Source: Patella vulgata
Taxonomy: Eukaryota; Mollusca; Gastropoda; Patellidae
Direction: 5' to 3'
DNA: 64,000 nt
Assembly (NCBI RefSeq): GCF_932274485.2
Contig: NC_065880.2
Location: 89,339,730 to 89,403,729 of the forward strand
Positions 1 through 11,044 of this stretch are shown in pieces. The first letter of the stretch is position 1. Each line of letters starts with the position of its first letter. The notes beneath the pieces were generated by a model. It was not told the DNA's origin and did no database searches. It was given only the letters and a program-made list of their open reading frames with translations. The position numbers were made by a program, and so were the translations under genes.

Positions 1-1340
1 TTCGTGAACTGAATATGACAAAATAAACGATATCTCCTTACCCGTGATAGTAAATAATATTAATTCTTTTAAAATTAATCGACAACAGAGTACATTTACA
101 CTAATTGTGCATAGTGAAAATAAATACTTGCGTGAAACAAGTCAAAATCACAAATAAATATAAGAGAAGGGGTTACCTCGATTATTCCTGCTAGGACCTT
201 GCTTATATTGAGTCATAATGAGAAACTATTCTTGAGACTGGCTTTTCGACAGTAAAAAGGGTGAATAACAAATGAATGAGAATCCGTGGCGTACGGCCCG
301 GATATCCATTTTAGAAAGGCATCCAATCAAAGAGTTATATTTTAAATTATCGCCGTTAACTTGGTGTACAGGCTTGCCCTACTTCATTTGTATAAAAAGA
401 TTAATTCTTCAGTTTTTACAGATTTAAAACGTCTTCACGGGCCCTGAATCTTTGGGGGCGGGGGGCATACAATCAAGAGGTTGGCCCGGGCATCGCCAAA
501 ACTCTGTACGCCACTGATGGGGTTTGGCCTTTTATATATTAAAGATTACTTTGCTACGTAATCATTGTCTCGATGGTAATTCGTACATTAAACATATAGT
601 TGAAATATATTGAATATCCCTTTAACTCGGTAGCGGTTTGCTTATGGTATCATAAATTGATCTAGAATAATTTCAAACGACATTACTTTTACCTGTACCT
701 GTCTTTACTAGGGGCAGAAGAATAGGACGTTAAATCCATTTCATTTCCGGTTTGGGCCTGTATTTTAAAAGCCGAAGGCCATGGGATACAAGATAAACTT
801 CGGGCAATGTCATAAGCATAATGGTTAAGTACAAATGAAAAGCAAGACACCGATTTTTCTTCGACTAAAGTACAGTTTCGATGCAAGAGGACTTCTGTGG
901 CAATATACCACCGTTTTTATGGGTGTCGTTTTCGCATCATGCATTTCTTTATCAGTTGGCCATTCTTGGGAAAACGAAACTTTGACCGGGTGTAGGTTGG
1001 TGCTTCGGTTTTCGTTGCTTTTAGATAGACTACCTATGTTAGTGATAAAGGTTTTATTGTTTAGTTTCCGAGGAAATCTGTTGTAGATTATATTGGCCTA
1101 ATCTATGTCCTCTCTCCAATAATTTAGTTATAAATCTAATATTTATGATATTAAGTGCATAGTTATTGATGCACAATATAGCTTTTAAATCTGTCATATG
1201 ATCAGACATTCTGCTATATATTATATATACTTATCCACTCCACTCCAATGATGGAAACATTCGCTACATATTAAAACATATCTTCAATGGCAATAGTCGA
1301 TAACCATATAGCCGTTGTGTTCATTTCTTTTTAATTAATT
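1..1340. other. no gene recognised
   Basis: AT-rich sequence with only short ORFs (up to 83 codons near 835-1086) that show no domain, no signal peptide worth calling and no splice context. I see no repeat shared with the rest of the window. Confidence 0.5.
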
Positions 1341-1344
1341 GTGA

Positions 1345-1830
1345 ATTTTTAGATGATATTCGATACAAACTTCTTAATGCCTTCAATTTTGATGATTTTA
1401 TAAATTCTGATTCTATGAACAAGTTTTTAACCATCATGATGTCTTCAGAAAATATTCCTTTAATTGCTAATTGTATTTTAAATATGCTCAAAACTAGACG
1501 ATTTTACTTGTAAATATATCAATGACTTTTAATTTAATGTATTTAGTCCGTTCAAAGATACTGTTGACTTTTGTCTTAATGTACATATTTTTTTTTTTTT
1601 AGATCGTGTCTCATATATCAATGACTTTTAATTTAATGTATTTAGTCCGTTCAAAGATACTGTTGACTTTTGTCTTAATGTACATATTTTTTTTTTTTTA
1701 GATCGTGTCTCATAAGTCGATAACGGCTGGGTATTATTCATCACTTTTATTGTAATTGTATGTTTGTATGTATATTTTGGATGTAATACGTGACACGTAA
1801 ATAAAATAAATTATTATTATTGTTTAGAGA
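1345..1830 (+). mobile_element. LINE 3' end fragment
   Basis: A short open stretch reading LDDIRYKLLNAFNFDDFIN and ending at a TAA near 1513 resembles the extreme C-terminus of invertebrate non-LTR ORF2 proteins. An AT-rich 3' region follows and ends in an ATAAAATAAATTATTATTATT-like tail near 1800-1825. The 3' region holds two adjacent, near-identical 99 bp units (1514-1612 and 1613-1711), each with a T13-14 run. The reverse transcriptase itself is absent, so the clade cannot be named. The protein match is short and from memory, hence moderate confidence. Confidence 0.45.
1514..1711. repeat. tandem duplication, 2 x 99 bp
   Basis: The block from ATATATCAATGACTTTTAAT to AGATCGTGTCTC occurs twice head to tail with no visible difference apart from the junction. 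It lies in the 3' untranslated part of the LINE fragment, so it may be a variant of that 3' UTR or a recent local duplication. Confidence 0.85.
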
Positions 1831-3140
1831 CAGTGATTGGAGGCTTTGAACTATTTGAACAACCCCCCCCCCCTCTCTCTCTCTCTCTTTAACAGTTAGT
1901 ATTCCGAGAAAAGTTAAATTTGATCTTAGAGCAGTAAAATTACATGTGATTCGCAACCGCACGGTACTTTCAATAATGACCATACTCTAACGAAAATAGT
2001 TTATCTGTATCATACACAATCAATACACTATTACAGACCACTGAAAGAAAACCACACATAGCCTTTCCGGACATAGCCTTTCTGGTGCTATTTTCAGGTA
2101 ATGGAAGTATTATAGATTGATATCCGGTGCAAACGAGATAACCATGCGCATAGATTAAGCTCTAAATATAATTATTATTGGCTACAATAGCTTTACTAAT
2201 TAAAAACATATAAAATTGTTTATAACGAGCAACCAGTACAACTTTGCCACAATATGCATTGAATTCTCAATGGATTTTCTTGTCATGCGAGATATATTAA
2301 AATATGAATCTATACAGCACTATTTTAATAATTAGTATGTCCAATTGACGTTGACATTATTACAATATTGTTTCAAACTGAGTGGAGTCTATGGTGGGTA
2401 CCAACCTAATGTTAATTTACCACTATCCCAGGGTGTACATTTCCTTGGCTTATTCTGAATTTTTATTAAAAAAATCATTTACAATTGAAGTAGGCCTATT
2501 AAAAGCCTATATGTTAAAACATTATTTCCCCGTTGGGCATCTAAACACAAATGGGCAGGGGTAAAATGTGCTTTGAAAAAGTTTCCAGGGGTAAACGAAA
2601 CGAAAAAAGTAAGTAAATTATGCGGGTTAGGATCAATGGCACTAAATTTAAAAAAAATCAAAGACAGACGTTTTTGATTTGACTGCACAGTAACATGGGA
2701 TATGTTACATTTAGATGGTATTCAAATTCCGATACAGATCTATTCATCCACCACTTAGATTCATTACCTGGCATACACTTTATAACAATTTGTCGATTTC
2801 AAGGAAGGCAATGGACCAGTGTTTGGGTGTCATATTTTTATTTTAATGATAGAAATTGGAGCTTTAACAATTCGATCAGGCTGAAAGGTTGTGATAACAG
2901 TCATTTTCGAACCAAATTCATAATGCCGGAACTAAATAAACAAGACCAGACAATTGTTTTCTAACTGCGTAAGGACCTTCCAAGTCTCTCTTTTTATGAA
3001 TATAGACTTAAACAATTTTGTAAGCGATATGTGTGGCTTACAAAAGTTTCTTCGCTTTGAGCACTTGACGATACATTCAACCTGTCAGATTCATAAAACC
3101 ATTCACCCGATCATTTTTCTTCACTATATAACCACAGAAA
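1831..3140. other. no gene recognised
   Basis: Holds a C-rich/CT-rich simple repeat (about 1861-1890) and short ORFs without recognisable features, the longest 89 codons at 2695-2964. The minus strand from about 2695 may be further decayed sequence of the LINE remnant that begins at 3145, but no motif confirms this. Confidence 0.4.
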
Positions 3141-3144
3141 GTGA

Positions 3145-3460
3145 TTGGTGGAATGAGATCCATTGACCACGTTGTTTTCTTTGAGGACAAGGCTAACTTT
3201 CGGATTTCATCCTTGGTAAATGATTGAAATTCAGTCAATGATTCCAATCGTGGTTCATCTGTAAAATAAGACCAACTTTGAACAAAAAGATTGTTGAACT
3301 GGTTTCTTCATTTTGCAATGCTAGAAATACATGTAAAGAAATTAGAAAAGTTATTTGCCAATTCAAAATTAGTAACTGAGTCAGGAAGTGTAAGTTTGGA
3401 GTGAACACCGAAAAGAGATTGCATAAATCTGTCAAATTGCTGACGAATCGACATTGGCGA
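3145..3460 (-). mobile_element. LINE remnant (region before the reverse transcriptase)
   Basis: Read on the minus strand, one frame gives LTLPDSVTNFELANNFSNFF and, after a stop, DEIRKLALSSKKTTWSMDLI. These resemble the linker just upstream of the reverse transcriptase in many animal non-LTR ORF2 proteins: a 'LPD...LANxFxxFF' block, then a 'KTxxLDPIPT'-type block. At least one in-frame stop and loss of the downstream catalytic blocks mark it as decayed. Clade (CR1/L2/RTE-like) not resolved. Confidence 0.45.
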
Positions 3461-3819
3461 CGGCATAAAAACGATTTATTGATAAAATAATATTTTAGTG
3501 ACTGAAACAGGTAATTGTTAGTAAATTACTCTTATAAAGTCCCATAACCGAGGTAAACTGATTATCTCGTTACATTTTGGCATTTGATTTGTATAACTAA
3601 TCCTACTATTATCAAGGGTTACCCTATGTAATCTGGGACTAAGATATATTATTACCTGGACTGGAAATAAAGCTAAGTGATTACATTTCACCTTATTATC
3701 CAACTGTTAACTAAAAGATATTAAATTCAGACCGTGAAAAATTATTTACTTATATTTTTTTAAAGATGCTTTATGTAAAAGCTAAATACCTAATGCATGT
3801 ATTTATTTTGGCGTCAGAT

Positions 3820-4135
3820 ATTATATAAACTATTAATTAGACATTTATTCACATGTCAAGCCGCCTATAACCAACTCGCTCGATTATCGGGTGTCGGGGA
3901 TTTAAACGAATTGAAACACGATTGCCATTTAATGATTTAATTTAAAAATGGCGAATCGAGGCTTAGTCGATAATAAACATCTTGCCAAAACTTCAAACAG
4001 TAATAACTTCGCTCAGAATAAAGTAATCTGAATAAAATTTTCCATGATATCCATTTTACATTTTCTATTTTCTAACTATTATATCAAGAACGGTCAGCTC
4101 TTTATCAAAATCTTATATCATGTATATTTAACTAT
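3820..4135 (+). repeat. interspersed repeat X, copy 1
   Basis: About 300 bp similar to five other places in the window: 12001-12345 and 40916-41300 (minus), 35325-35490 and 39640-40025 (plus), 54590-54990 (minus). Shared landmarks are TATAAATTATTAATTAGACAT, a CCATTTAATGATTTAATT block and an AGCTCTTTATCTAAATCTTA end. It has no coding potential and no clear terminal inverted repeat; probably a non-autonomous element of unknown class. Confidence 0.7.
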
Positions 4136-4177
4136 TTTATAATATTTTATTATATTTTATATTTTATTATATTTTAT

Positions 4178-4449
4178 TATATTTACAGGGGGTTGGATGG
4201 CTGAATGGTTAGCGTGCGCGCGCTGTATCATAAAGTCTGTCATTGAGTCGACTGGCGTGGTTTCGAATCCCCGGTTGTACGTGGCAAGGAGTAGGATCGC
4301 CTGTCCAACCTCGTGGGTTTTCTCCGGGTCCTCCGGTTTCCTCCCACTGCTAAAGACCCCTACGCGCAAGCGAATTATGTAAATAAAATTAAACCATATG
4401 TTAGTCCCGAAATGACCTAGTTTGTGTCGAGTGGACGTTAAACCCCATT

Positions 4450-4498
<49 letters not shown>

Positions 4499-4503
4499 TT
4501 ACA
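4178..4503 (+). mobile_element. SINE family A, copy 1 (full length)
   Basis: A tRNA-type head has an A-box-like TGGCTGAATGGTTAGCG and a B-box-like GGTTTCGAATCCCC. A conserved core follows (GGGTTTTCTCCGGGTCCTCC, then GGTTTCCTCCCACTGC), which I think matches the Meta domain of animal MetaSINEs, and the copy ends in a (CT)n then (AT)n tail. TATATTTACA occurs on both sides (4178-4187 and 4494-4503), a plausible 10 bp target duplication. It ends about 57 bp before the start codon of the next gene and could supply part of its promoter region. Confidence 0.9.
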
Positions 4504-4559
4504 TTTCTTATTTATTCAATTAATACTTCAGTTGACGAGCGACATCTTATCTATTCACA

Positions 4560-5774
4560 ATGAGCCCAATAACTAAAATCATTTTAAGAGTAACATTTGT
4601 GGTCATATTTGACATCGGTGTACAAGTGCAAGGAAACGTGTGCTTAAAACAGGAATTTTATCAAAATTTGACGATTCAAGAAAGGTTAATAGGAGAACCA
4701 ACAATATTTTATCAAGCCAGCGGGCTTCTAGATTGTTATCGTCAATGTGGATTTGATTCTTTATGTCAGTCTGTTAATTATAATGTCAAAACTGGCCAGT
4801 GTGAATTATTCGCGTCGATTGAGAGAGAAACTGAATATGCCGTTAATGGTATCGTAATGGATGTTTCAAATCGTTATGGTCAACTTTTTGGATCTTGTGA
4901 AAATCATGCTTGTGCTAATAACGCAGTCTTCCAAGTCGAAGGTAAGCAACATGCCTGTGTTGTTGTTGGTTGTCACGGTAATCCAGATATAGACAATATC
5001 AACATTACATCATTTTTAGCGAAATCTTTGTGGTATTTTGATGAAACTGTTCTATATGCTTGTGAGGCTGGCTACTATCCATCTATCAATGCTACGTGCT
5101 CTACACATGGTACCTGGTCGCCATTTGAATGCTTACCATTCGCCAGATGTAATCAAAGAAGTATGTGTGAAAATAGTTCTGCAGAGGGGGAGTATTGGTT
5201 TTACCCTCTTGCTTTAAAATCATGGATCAAAATCTATTGGCGTTTGGGTGTGTCTGCTGGTTACATAACTTTGAATGAAATCAACACTTTTTCAACCCCA
5301 GCTTACAAAAAGGATCCCCATACATGTGTTCAGACCGAATTTCTCGCCCCGGATGTTGGTTATACAGATTTTCAAAGGATAAGGATAAATATGGTTGATA
5401 AACAACTAGCAGTCAACATTCTTCTATATTCAAATTCCACTTACAAAAAACAAACCTTTGGAAGAGCTGGAGATTGTGTTGATAATGATGTCAATGATAC
5501 AGACAGTGATTGTCAATTAACTGGACGATTTGTTATAAATACTAATGGTACCGGAATACGTATCAAATCATCTGTTACCTGGGAAACGTGGGGTACAGGT
5601 GGACGAGTAGGTAATATAACACGATCACAAGACGGGAATCGTATTGAGGGTTATTGTGGGTCGGTTGTTGGGTGTGGTGGTTGTCAACCTACCGCATTAT
5701 TCTTCGAAACTGATCCCAATTACACACCTCCATCAGATTCAGCAACTTTTATTAAGTGTAAAGCTCCTTTGTAA
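4560..5774 (+). CDS. secreted PAN/apple plus sushi-like protein (404 codons)
   Basis: Predicted extracellular protein. Residues 1-25 form a signal peptide (basic start, hydrophobic core). Residues about 28-112 look like a PAN/apple module (LLDCYRQCGFDSLCQSVNYN, then a CELF). Residues about 130-193 look like a sushi/CCP module, with the cysteine spacing HACVVVGC...YACEAGYY...CSTHGTWSPFEC. The last ~210 residues contain at least eight cysteines and many NxS/T sites but no family I recognise. PAN and sushi modules usually bind proteins or sugars, so a lectin-like, mucus or immune role is possible; this is inference. No intron is seen inside. A perfect GTAAGT donor overlaps the stop codon (CCTTT/GTAAGT), so this could be a large first exon rather than a complete gene. 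It shares the PAN module with the two minus-strand paralogues downstream. Confidence 0.75.
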   Translation: MSPITKIILRVTFVVIFDIGVQVQGNVCLKQEFYQNLTIQERLIGEPTIFYQASGLLDCYRQCGFDSLCQSVNYNVKTGQCELFASIERETEYAVNGIVMDVSNRYGQLFGSCENHACANNAVFQVEGKQHACVVVGCHGNPDIDNINITSFLAKSLWYFDETVLYACEAGYYPSINATCSTHGTWSPFECLPFARCNQRSMCENSSAEGEYWFYPLALKSWIKIYWRLGVSAGYITLNEINTFSTPAYKKDPHTCVQTEFLAPDVGYTDFQRIRINMVDKQLAVNILLYSNSTYKKQTFGRAGDCVDNDVNDTDSDCQLTGRFVINTNGTGIRIKSSVTWETWGTGGRVGNITRSQDGNRIEGYCGSVVGCGGCQPTALFFETDPNYTPPSDSATFIKCKAPL

Positions 5775-6176
5775 GTAAGTCGTACTTTCACGCCACTGAA
5801 AGGGATGGTGTGTTTTGCGGGTCGGCGGTGAAAAAGCATTGTGTTAAAAGACTTGGTTACAAATGATATACGTTTGAGAAATAGACATTGCTGAAAGACT
5901 TTTCAGGAGTCCATAAATAATATTACTTAAGTAGGGGACGTTTAAAATGGGTCTGTCCGTCCGTCCGTCATACGTTTTGGGACACAATAACACTCCTTCT
6001 AATTGAGCTAGAATGTTCAAACTTTGTGTTGCCGTTTATTATGTGAATGCCTTGATGGAGTTAGAAGATGCGCATTTTCTTCTAAGGATAAGCAGAGATA
6101 ATCAATTTGATTGGTTTTTACTTTGGGACACGATAACTTTAGGTAAGAGTGACGAAACTTGGTGTATGGTTTCATT

Positions 6177-9094
6177 ATAGTGTACAAGTGCACTTTTCGT
6201 GTATTTTCTGGAATCTTCGTTGTTGATTAAAAGAAGACAAGACTGTTGATGGTTGTTAATAGTTCTCTATATTCTTTGGTAAACAGTAATCAACAAATAT
6301 CACAACAGACAATTAATATAACAATTATTGGTCCAATGCTTAATAGTAAATAAGCTCCAATGTGGATATGGGAATTGACATAAACTTATGTCTCCAAATA
6401 CAGGTAAATAAGGTCTGTCCTTAGGTATGTGATCTAAGTTGATCTCCCAAAACACGTGTGTAGCCAGCTCTCCCCAAATTCTGTCATTTTGGGTCTATAT
6501 ATCCCCATGCATCGCCTAGGGCATTAATCCTATAAATCTACAAACAATATACCCTGGTAACTAAACGCTATAGCCCGTAGACGTTAATTATAATTTATAA
6601 GCTCAATTTAAAGTTTAAAACAAAGAATACTGGAGACAGGTGATTAATGAAATATATAAGACAATATGAAGTAGATATAAATGGTGGGTAATTAAGGTGG
6701 ATTAAGATCCATTAAAATATAACTGACTGAATTATGTAATACTGTGCGGATTAGCATGACGTATTAAACATTTACTATTGAGTCCAAATTCACCCTACTA
6801 TAATACTCCCAGATTTTAAAAAAAATATTCGTCCCGAATATTAATCGGCAACATATAAAAACAATCATAATACATCATATCAATATCAACATATATAAGT
6901 ACAAATATAAAAATTAACAAATTCTGTAAAGCGGATGGGAGTCGACATATAGTGGATATGGGTGCCCTCACCCGGTTTAATAAAAATTATAAAACAGAAA
7001 TATAAAAAATCATAATGAAACACACACTAAGTTAAAGAATACAAATATTAATAAATATAAATTGGAATAGGTATGTGGCTTATCAAGGTAATTGTATTGT
7101 CAGTCTTTATCACGTAAATAAAATAATTAAAATCGCTTGTTAAAAGATTTGTTTCTAAATTTATTTTGATGTTTTGGTCCACTGTTATTTGGCCAATTGT
7201 TTGGTGGGCCATTATTAAAATGATTTCCTACATTATTATATGGACGCATATTCGATGGACCCCCATAAAAATCATCTCCATTATTATACTTCCAAGTATT
7301 GGGTGGTCCATCATTAAAATCGTTACCACCATTATCATATGGACCAGTATTGGGTGGGCCATCATAAAAATCGTCCCCGTTATTACAGGGCCAAGTATTG
7401 GGTGGGCCATCATAAAAATCGTTCCCGTTATTACAGGGCCATGTATTGGGTGGACCTTCACAAAAATCATTTTCATCATAGTCGTAACAATTGTTCAAAT
7501 CTTGTTTTAAATGTTCATTTTCTTCTTTAAGGTCTTCGATCTGTTTCTGATGTTCAATAAGCTCGCATATTATGTCACTCTTGCTCGACTCTAAAAAGTT
7601 TTCTCTCACGCCCAATCTTTCAATTTCGAGCATAGCGTTTCCATGGGTCTTTTCTAATTGTTCTTTAGAACGTAATAATTCGTCGAGATCAAGGTGCATC
7701 TCAAGTTTATGTTTATGCGCGCTTTCAAGTTCCGAGGTCAATTCAGAGATTTTCCTATTTAATTTATTAGCTTCAATGTTACATTTATCATGGCTTAGAT
7801 TTTGAATAGGCGTGTTCCTAATAGTATGGGTAACGTCTAATTTTTTCATCACTGCTTTTAACTGTTGCTTTATCACGCCATTTAAATTTTGAATTTCATG
7901 AAACGCTCGTATGCCAATTTGCGAAAATGGAAGTTGCCTCATAAAGAATTTCCGCGTTTCATATTCATGTTTTCTTTTAGTGTCGCGATCGGTTTTAGCC
8001 GATGTTTTATTTTTATTTCTTTGAACATTTAAAGAAACAGATCGTTTGACTTTATAATCATGTTTAGGAGCAAGAGCACGAGGACTATGATGTTGATAAT
8101 TAAACTGACAATAACTAGATGGCGCATGGCGATTACCTTGATAAAAAGACCACATACCTTTTTGTCTTCTGTTATCTAAAGCTCCATTTGATGACGTCGG
8201 CTTGAATATTCCAACGTCTTGACTGTACGAATTTCCACCATGGTCTGGATATCTTTTATTAGATGACCGGAACATTTTCGCCTTCTTCCCGCTTTTGCTT
8301 ATCTAGGGTTAGTGTAGCTGTGGTTTCTTCTTCCTCAGGACTGTTGGTATCCAATTCTGCTTTCTTGAATATTTATATTGTTGGAAAGTGTTCTAGCTCG
8401 TTCTAAACTTCTCGCTTGGCTGTTTGAGGTACGAACGAAATCTTGCCACTCAAAGCAATCTCCCCATTTGTACAAGTGCACTTTTCGTGTATTTTCTGGA
8501 ATCTTCGTTGTTGATTAAAAGAAGACAAGACTGTTGATGGTTGTTAATAGTTCTCTATATTCTTTGGTAAACAGTAATCAACAAATATCACAACAGACAA
8601 TTAATATAACAATTATTGGTCCAATGCTTAATAGTAAATAAGCTCCAATGTGGATATGGGAATTGACATAAACTTATGTCTCCAAATACAGGTAAATAAG
8701 GTCTGTCCTTAGGTATGTGATCTAAGTTGATCTCCCAAAACACGTGTGTAGCCAGCTCTCCCCAAATTCTGTCATTTTGGGTCTATATATCCCCATGCAT
8801 CGCCTAGGGCATTAATCCTATAAATCTACAAACAATATACCCTGGTAACTAAACGCTATAGCCCGTAGACGTTAATTATAATTTATAAGCTCAATTTAAA
8901 GTTTAAAACAAAGAATACTGGAGACAGGTGATTAATGAAATATATAAGACAATATGAAGTAGATATAAATGGTGGGTAATTAAGGTGGATTAAGATCCAT
9001 TAAAATATAACTGACTGAATTATGTAATACTGTGCGGATTAGCATGACGTATTAAACATTTACTATTGAGTCCAAATTCACCCTACTATAATAG
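6177..9094 (-). mobile_element. short LTR retroelement, apparently whole, non-autonomous
   Basis: Two direct repeats, about 6181-6802 and 8469-9090 (~622 bp), keep a constant offset of 2288 bases with no difference I can see, so the insertion looks very young. They begin TGTACAAG and end CTACTATA. The 4 bp ATAG flanks both sides (6177-6180, 9091-9094), a possible target duplication. Read on the minus strand, a TGG-starting primer-site candidate (TGGGGAGATTGC) follows the 5' LTR and a purine-rich AAAATCTGGGAG precedes the 3' LTR. The ~1.7 kb interior holds one long ORF and no protease, reverse transcriptase or integrase, so it would depend on a partner element. It sits inside the ~145 bp tandem array. 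Superfamily not determined. Confidence 0.8.
7127..8275 (-). CDS. coiled-coil protein of the LTR element (382 codons), function unknown
   Basis: The only long ORF inside the LTR element. Residues 1-110 are basic and rich in Arg, Lys, Ser and Asn. Residues about 150-265 are a heptad-like Leu/Glu/Lys coiled coil (blocks such as LNRKISELTSELESAHK and KQIEDLKEENEHLKQDLNN). Residues about 268-360 are roughly 16-residue repeats around DDFYDGPPNTWPCNNG, rich in Asn, Gly, Pro and Asp. The C-terminus is basic (KFRNKSFNKRF). There is no zinc knuckle, protease or polymerase motif. Position and the basic plus coiled-coil layout suggest a Gag-like RNA-binding protein or a captured host sequence; neither is proven. 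Overlapping plus-strand ORFs (e.g. 7166-7510) are shadows of the repeat tract. Confidence 0.7.
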   Translation of the reverse strand: MFRSSNKRYPDHGGNSYSQDVGIFKPTSSNGALDNRRQKGMWSFYQGNRHAPSSYCQFNYQHHSPRALAPKHDYKVKRSVSLNVQRNKNKTSAKTDRDTKRKHEYETRKFFMRQLPFSQIGIRAFHEIQNLNGVIKQQLKAVMKKLDVTHTIRNTPIQNLSHDKCNIEANKLNRKISELTSELESAHKHKLEMHLDLDELLRSKEQLEKTHGNAMLEIERLGVRENFLESSKSDIICELIEHQKQIEDLKEENEHLKQDLNNCYDYDENDFCEGPPNTWPCNNGNDFYDGPPNTWPCNNGDDFYDGPPNTGPYDNGGNDFNDGPPNTWKYNNGDDFYGGPSNMRPYNNVGNHFNNGPPNNWPNNSGPKHQNKFRNKSFNKRF

Positions 9095-9745
9095 CAATGC
9101 CTTCATTACATCAACACCTTGATTAAGTGCAATGCGATGAGCATTTTTTGCTTCTAAGTAGAGACTATAGTCTGATTGGTCGTGACTTTGGAACACAATA
9201 ACTCTCCTTCTAATTGAGGTAGAATGTTTAAACTTGGCGTAGGCGTTTATTAGGTGAATGTCTTGCACATTTTCCACTATGGCTAAGCAGAGATAAGCAA
9301 TTTGAATGGTTGAGACTTTAGAACACGATAACTTTGGTTCTAATTGGGTGAGAGTGACGAAACTCAAGAGTATAGATTCATTATATCAATACCTTGACGA
9401 AGTTCGATGATGGGAATTTTATGCTTAGGCTAAGTAGCGATAAACTATCTGATTGGTCAAGACTTTGGAACACAACAATTCTGCTTTTACTCTGGTAGAA
9501 TGTTTAAACTTGGTGTAGTTGTTCATTAGGTGAATGTCATGACTGAGTTCAATGATTAACATTTTCCGATAAACCTAAGCAGAGATAAGCAATTTCATTG
9601 GTCGATGCTTTGGGACAAGATACCATTGTTTCTAACTGATGGAGAGTGATGGAAAATGGTACTTCAAAACCTTGACTGAGTTCAATCGTGAACATTTTCG
9701 GCTTAGACAAGTATTGATAAAAAACACAACACAATTTATATGGGA

Positions 9746-10745
9746 ATAACAATCACTGGTTTTTACACATATAGCACGACGTTTCCACAAGTATCCTCAT
9801 GTCGTTATCAAACATAAATGATATTGATAATCAGTTTGATTGCTCGATGCTTTTCCAAAATATAAATGTGCAATTAATTAATAAGTGAGATTGTGGTGGT
9901 GGACCATCAACATCGCTGGTAGCTTTTTTGTTACAACTATTATTAAAACGATATTTATACCGCGTTTATGTTCCACCACAGGACAATGCTCAGAGCAATC
10001 TGAACGACAGACTTACCCTACCTGCAGAGAAGTGACTCTGACACAGTGAATAGCCATGATATCCATATGACGTTATCTAAACGTCACAGGTCATGAGGTC
10101 ACATCAACAAACAAATGTAAACACCATCATTATGATCATTATCAATATTACATTGTAAACAATTGTTACATTGTTACATTGTAAACAATAGCCTTCTTGC
10201 AGCCTTTAGGACTGTATAATCCGTACAGAACATCTTATCGCTTCTTCCAATGATTTTACACAAAAATAACAGCATCTACAACTCTAGATTTGACGTCGGC
10301 ATATTGGCACTATTTTGTGCTTCGGTCGTGTCTATTTCAGATATAGACAATCAATTCTGTTAATGTTTTTAGTGTGGGGATTGACTAAAAGTTAATTTAT
10401 TTCAGTTCTAAACAAAAATTTAAAACTTTAACGCAATTTTAAAAAAATAGCCAAATTCTGGCTGGGATTACTGAGCAAAATGGCCATTCACTGTATACGT
10501 GCGAAAAAAAAGCCAGCTACCATTTAATTTTCGTACGTTAGTTACGTACGTGCTCAGAGACTCCTTACCAAAACCTACATGTATATTGAAACAAATTAAA
10601 ATTTAAATGTGCATATAGAAGTCTACATACTAAATTTACAGAAATATATAAAACCACATACATATTATAGAATTACATTCCTAAATGTATGATTAAAATA
10701 CAAGAAATATAAAAAAAATTTAATTAAAAGCCTGTACGAAACCGA
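9746..10745. other. no gene recognised
   Basis: AT-rich DNA without a convincing ORF or a repeat shared within the window. A small local repeat of TTACATTGTAAACAAT lies near 10148-10190 and a short palindrome CGTACGTTAGTTACGTACG near 10533-10551. Confidence 0.5.
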
Positions 10746-11044
10746 CTAAACAGAATCGAGAGAGAAATGGGGTTTAACGTCCACTCGACACAAACTAGGT
10801 CATTTCGGGACTAACATTTGGTTTAATTTTATTTACATCATAATTCGCTTGCGCGTAGGGGTCTTTAGCAGTGGGAGGAAACCGGAGGACCCGGAGAAAA
10901 CCCACGAGGTTGGACAGGCGACCCTACTCCTTGCCACGTACAACCGGGGATTCGAAACCACGCCAGTCGACTCAATGACAGACTTTATGATACAGCGCGC
11001 GCACGCTAACCATTCAGCCATCCACCCCCCCTAAACAGAATCGA
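10746..11044 (-). mobile_element. SINE family A, copy 2 (full length)
   Basis: Complete minus-strand copy with tRNA head, core and tail, closely matching copy 1. A perfect 14 bp target duplication CTAAACAGAATCGA lies at 10746-10759 and 11031-11044, which fixes the insertion boundaries. The intact duplication and good box A/B sequences suggest a fairly recent insertion. Confidence 0.92.

Larger units (their letters stand above)
5940..9745. repeat. degenerate ~145 bp tandem array, split by the LTR element
   Basis: Units share a block like TTTGGGACACAATAACTCTCC followed by TTCTAATTGAG-TAGAATGTT and AAGCAGAGATAAGCAATTTGA. Unit anchors lie near 5979, 6124, 9190, 9312, 9471 and 9611. Once the inserted LTR element (6177-9094) is removed, spacing is about 120-160 bp. 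No unit codes for protein. The array begins with a (CCGT)n-like stretch near 5957. This type of fragment is common as dispersed repeat DNA in marine invertebrates; the family is unnamed here. Confidence 0.6.

Noticed and set aside
4188-4290. tRNA-like head with A and B boxes, and the same at about ten other sites
   Set aside because: Each is joined to a conserved non-tRNA core and tail, and several are flanked by target duplications. They are SINE heads, not tRNA genes.
4157-4382. Recurrent 60-70 codon ORFs (MAEWLACARCIIKS... and MRVGVFSSGRK...) on both strands
   Set aside because: They occur only over SINE family A, in sense and antisense, and follow its copies; not host genes.
7166-7510. 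114-codon plus-strand ORF opposite the LTR element's ORF
   Set aside because: It is the complement of the 48 bp coding repeat; Ile/Trp-rich composition is a shadow of the Asn/Pro/Gly repeats.
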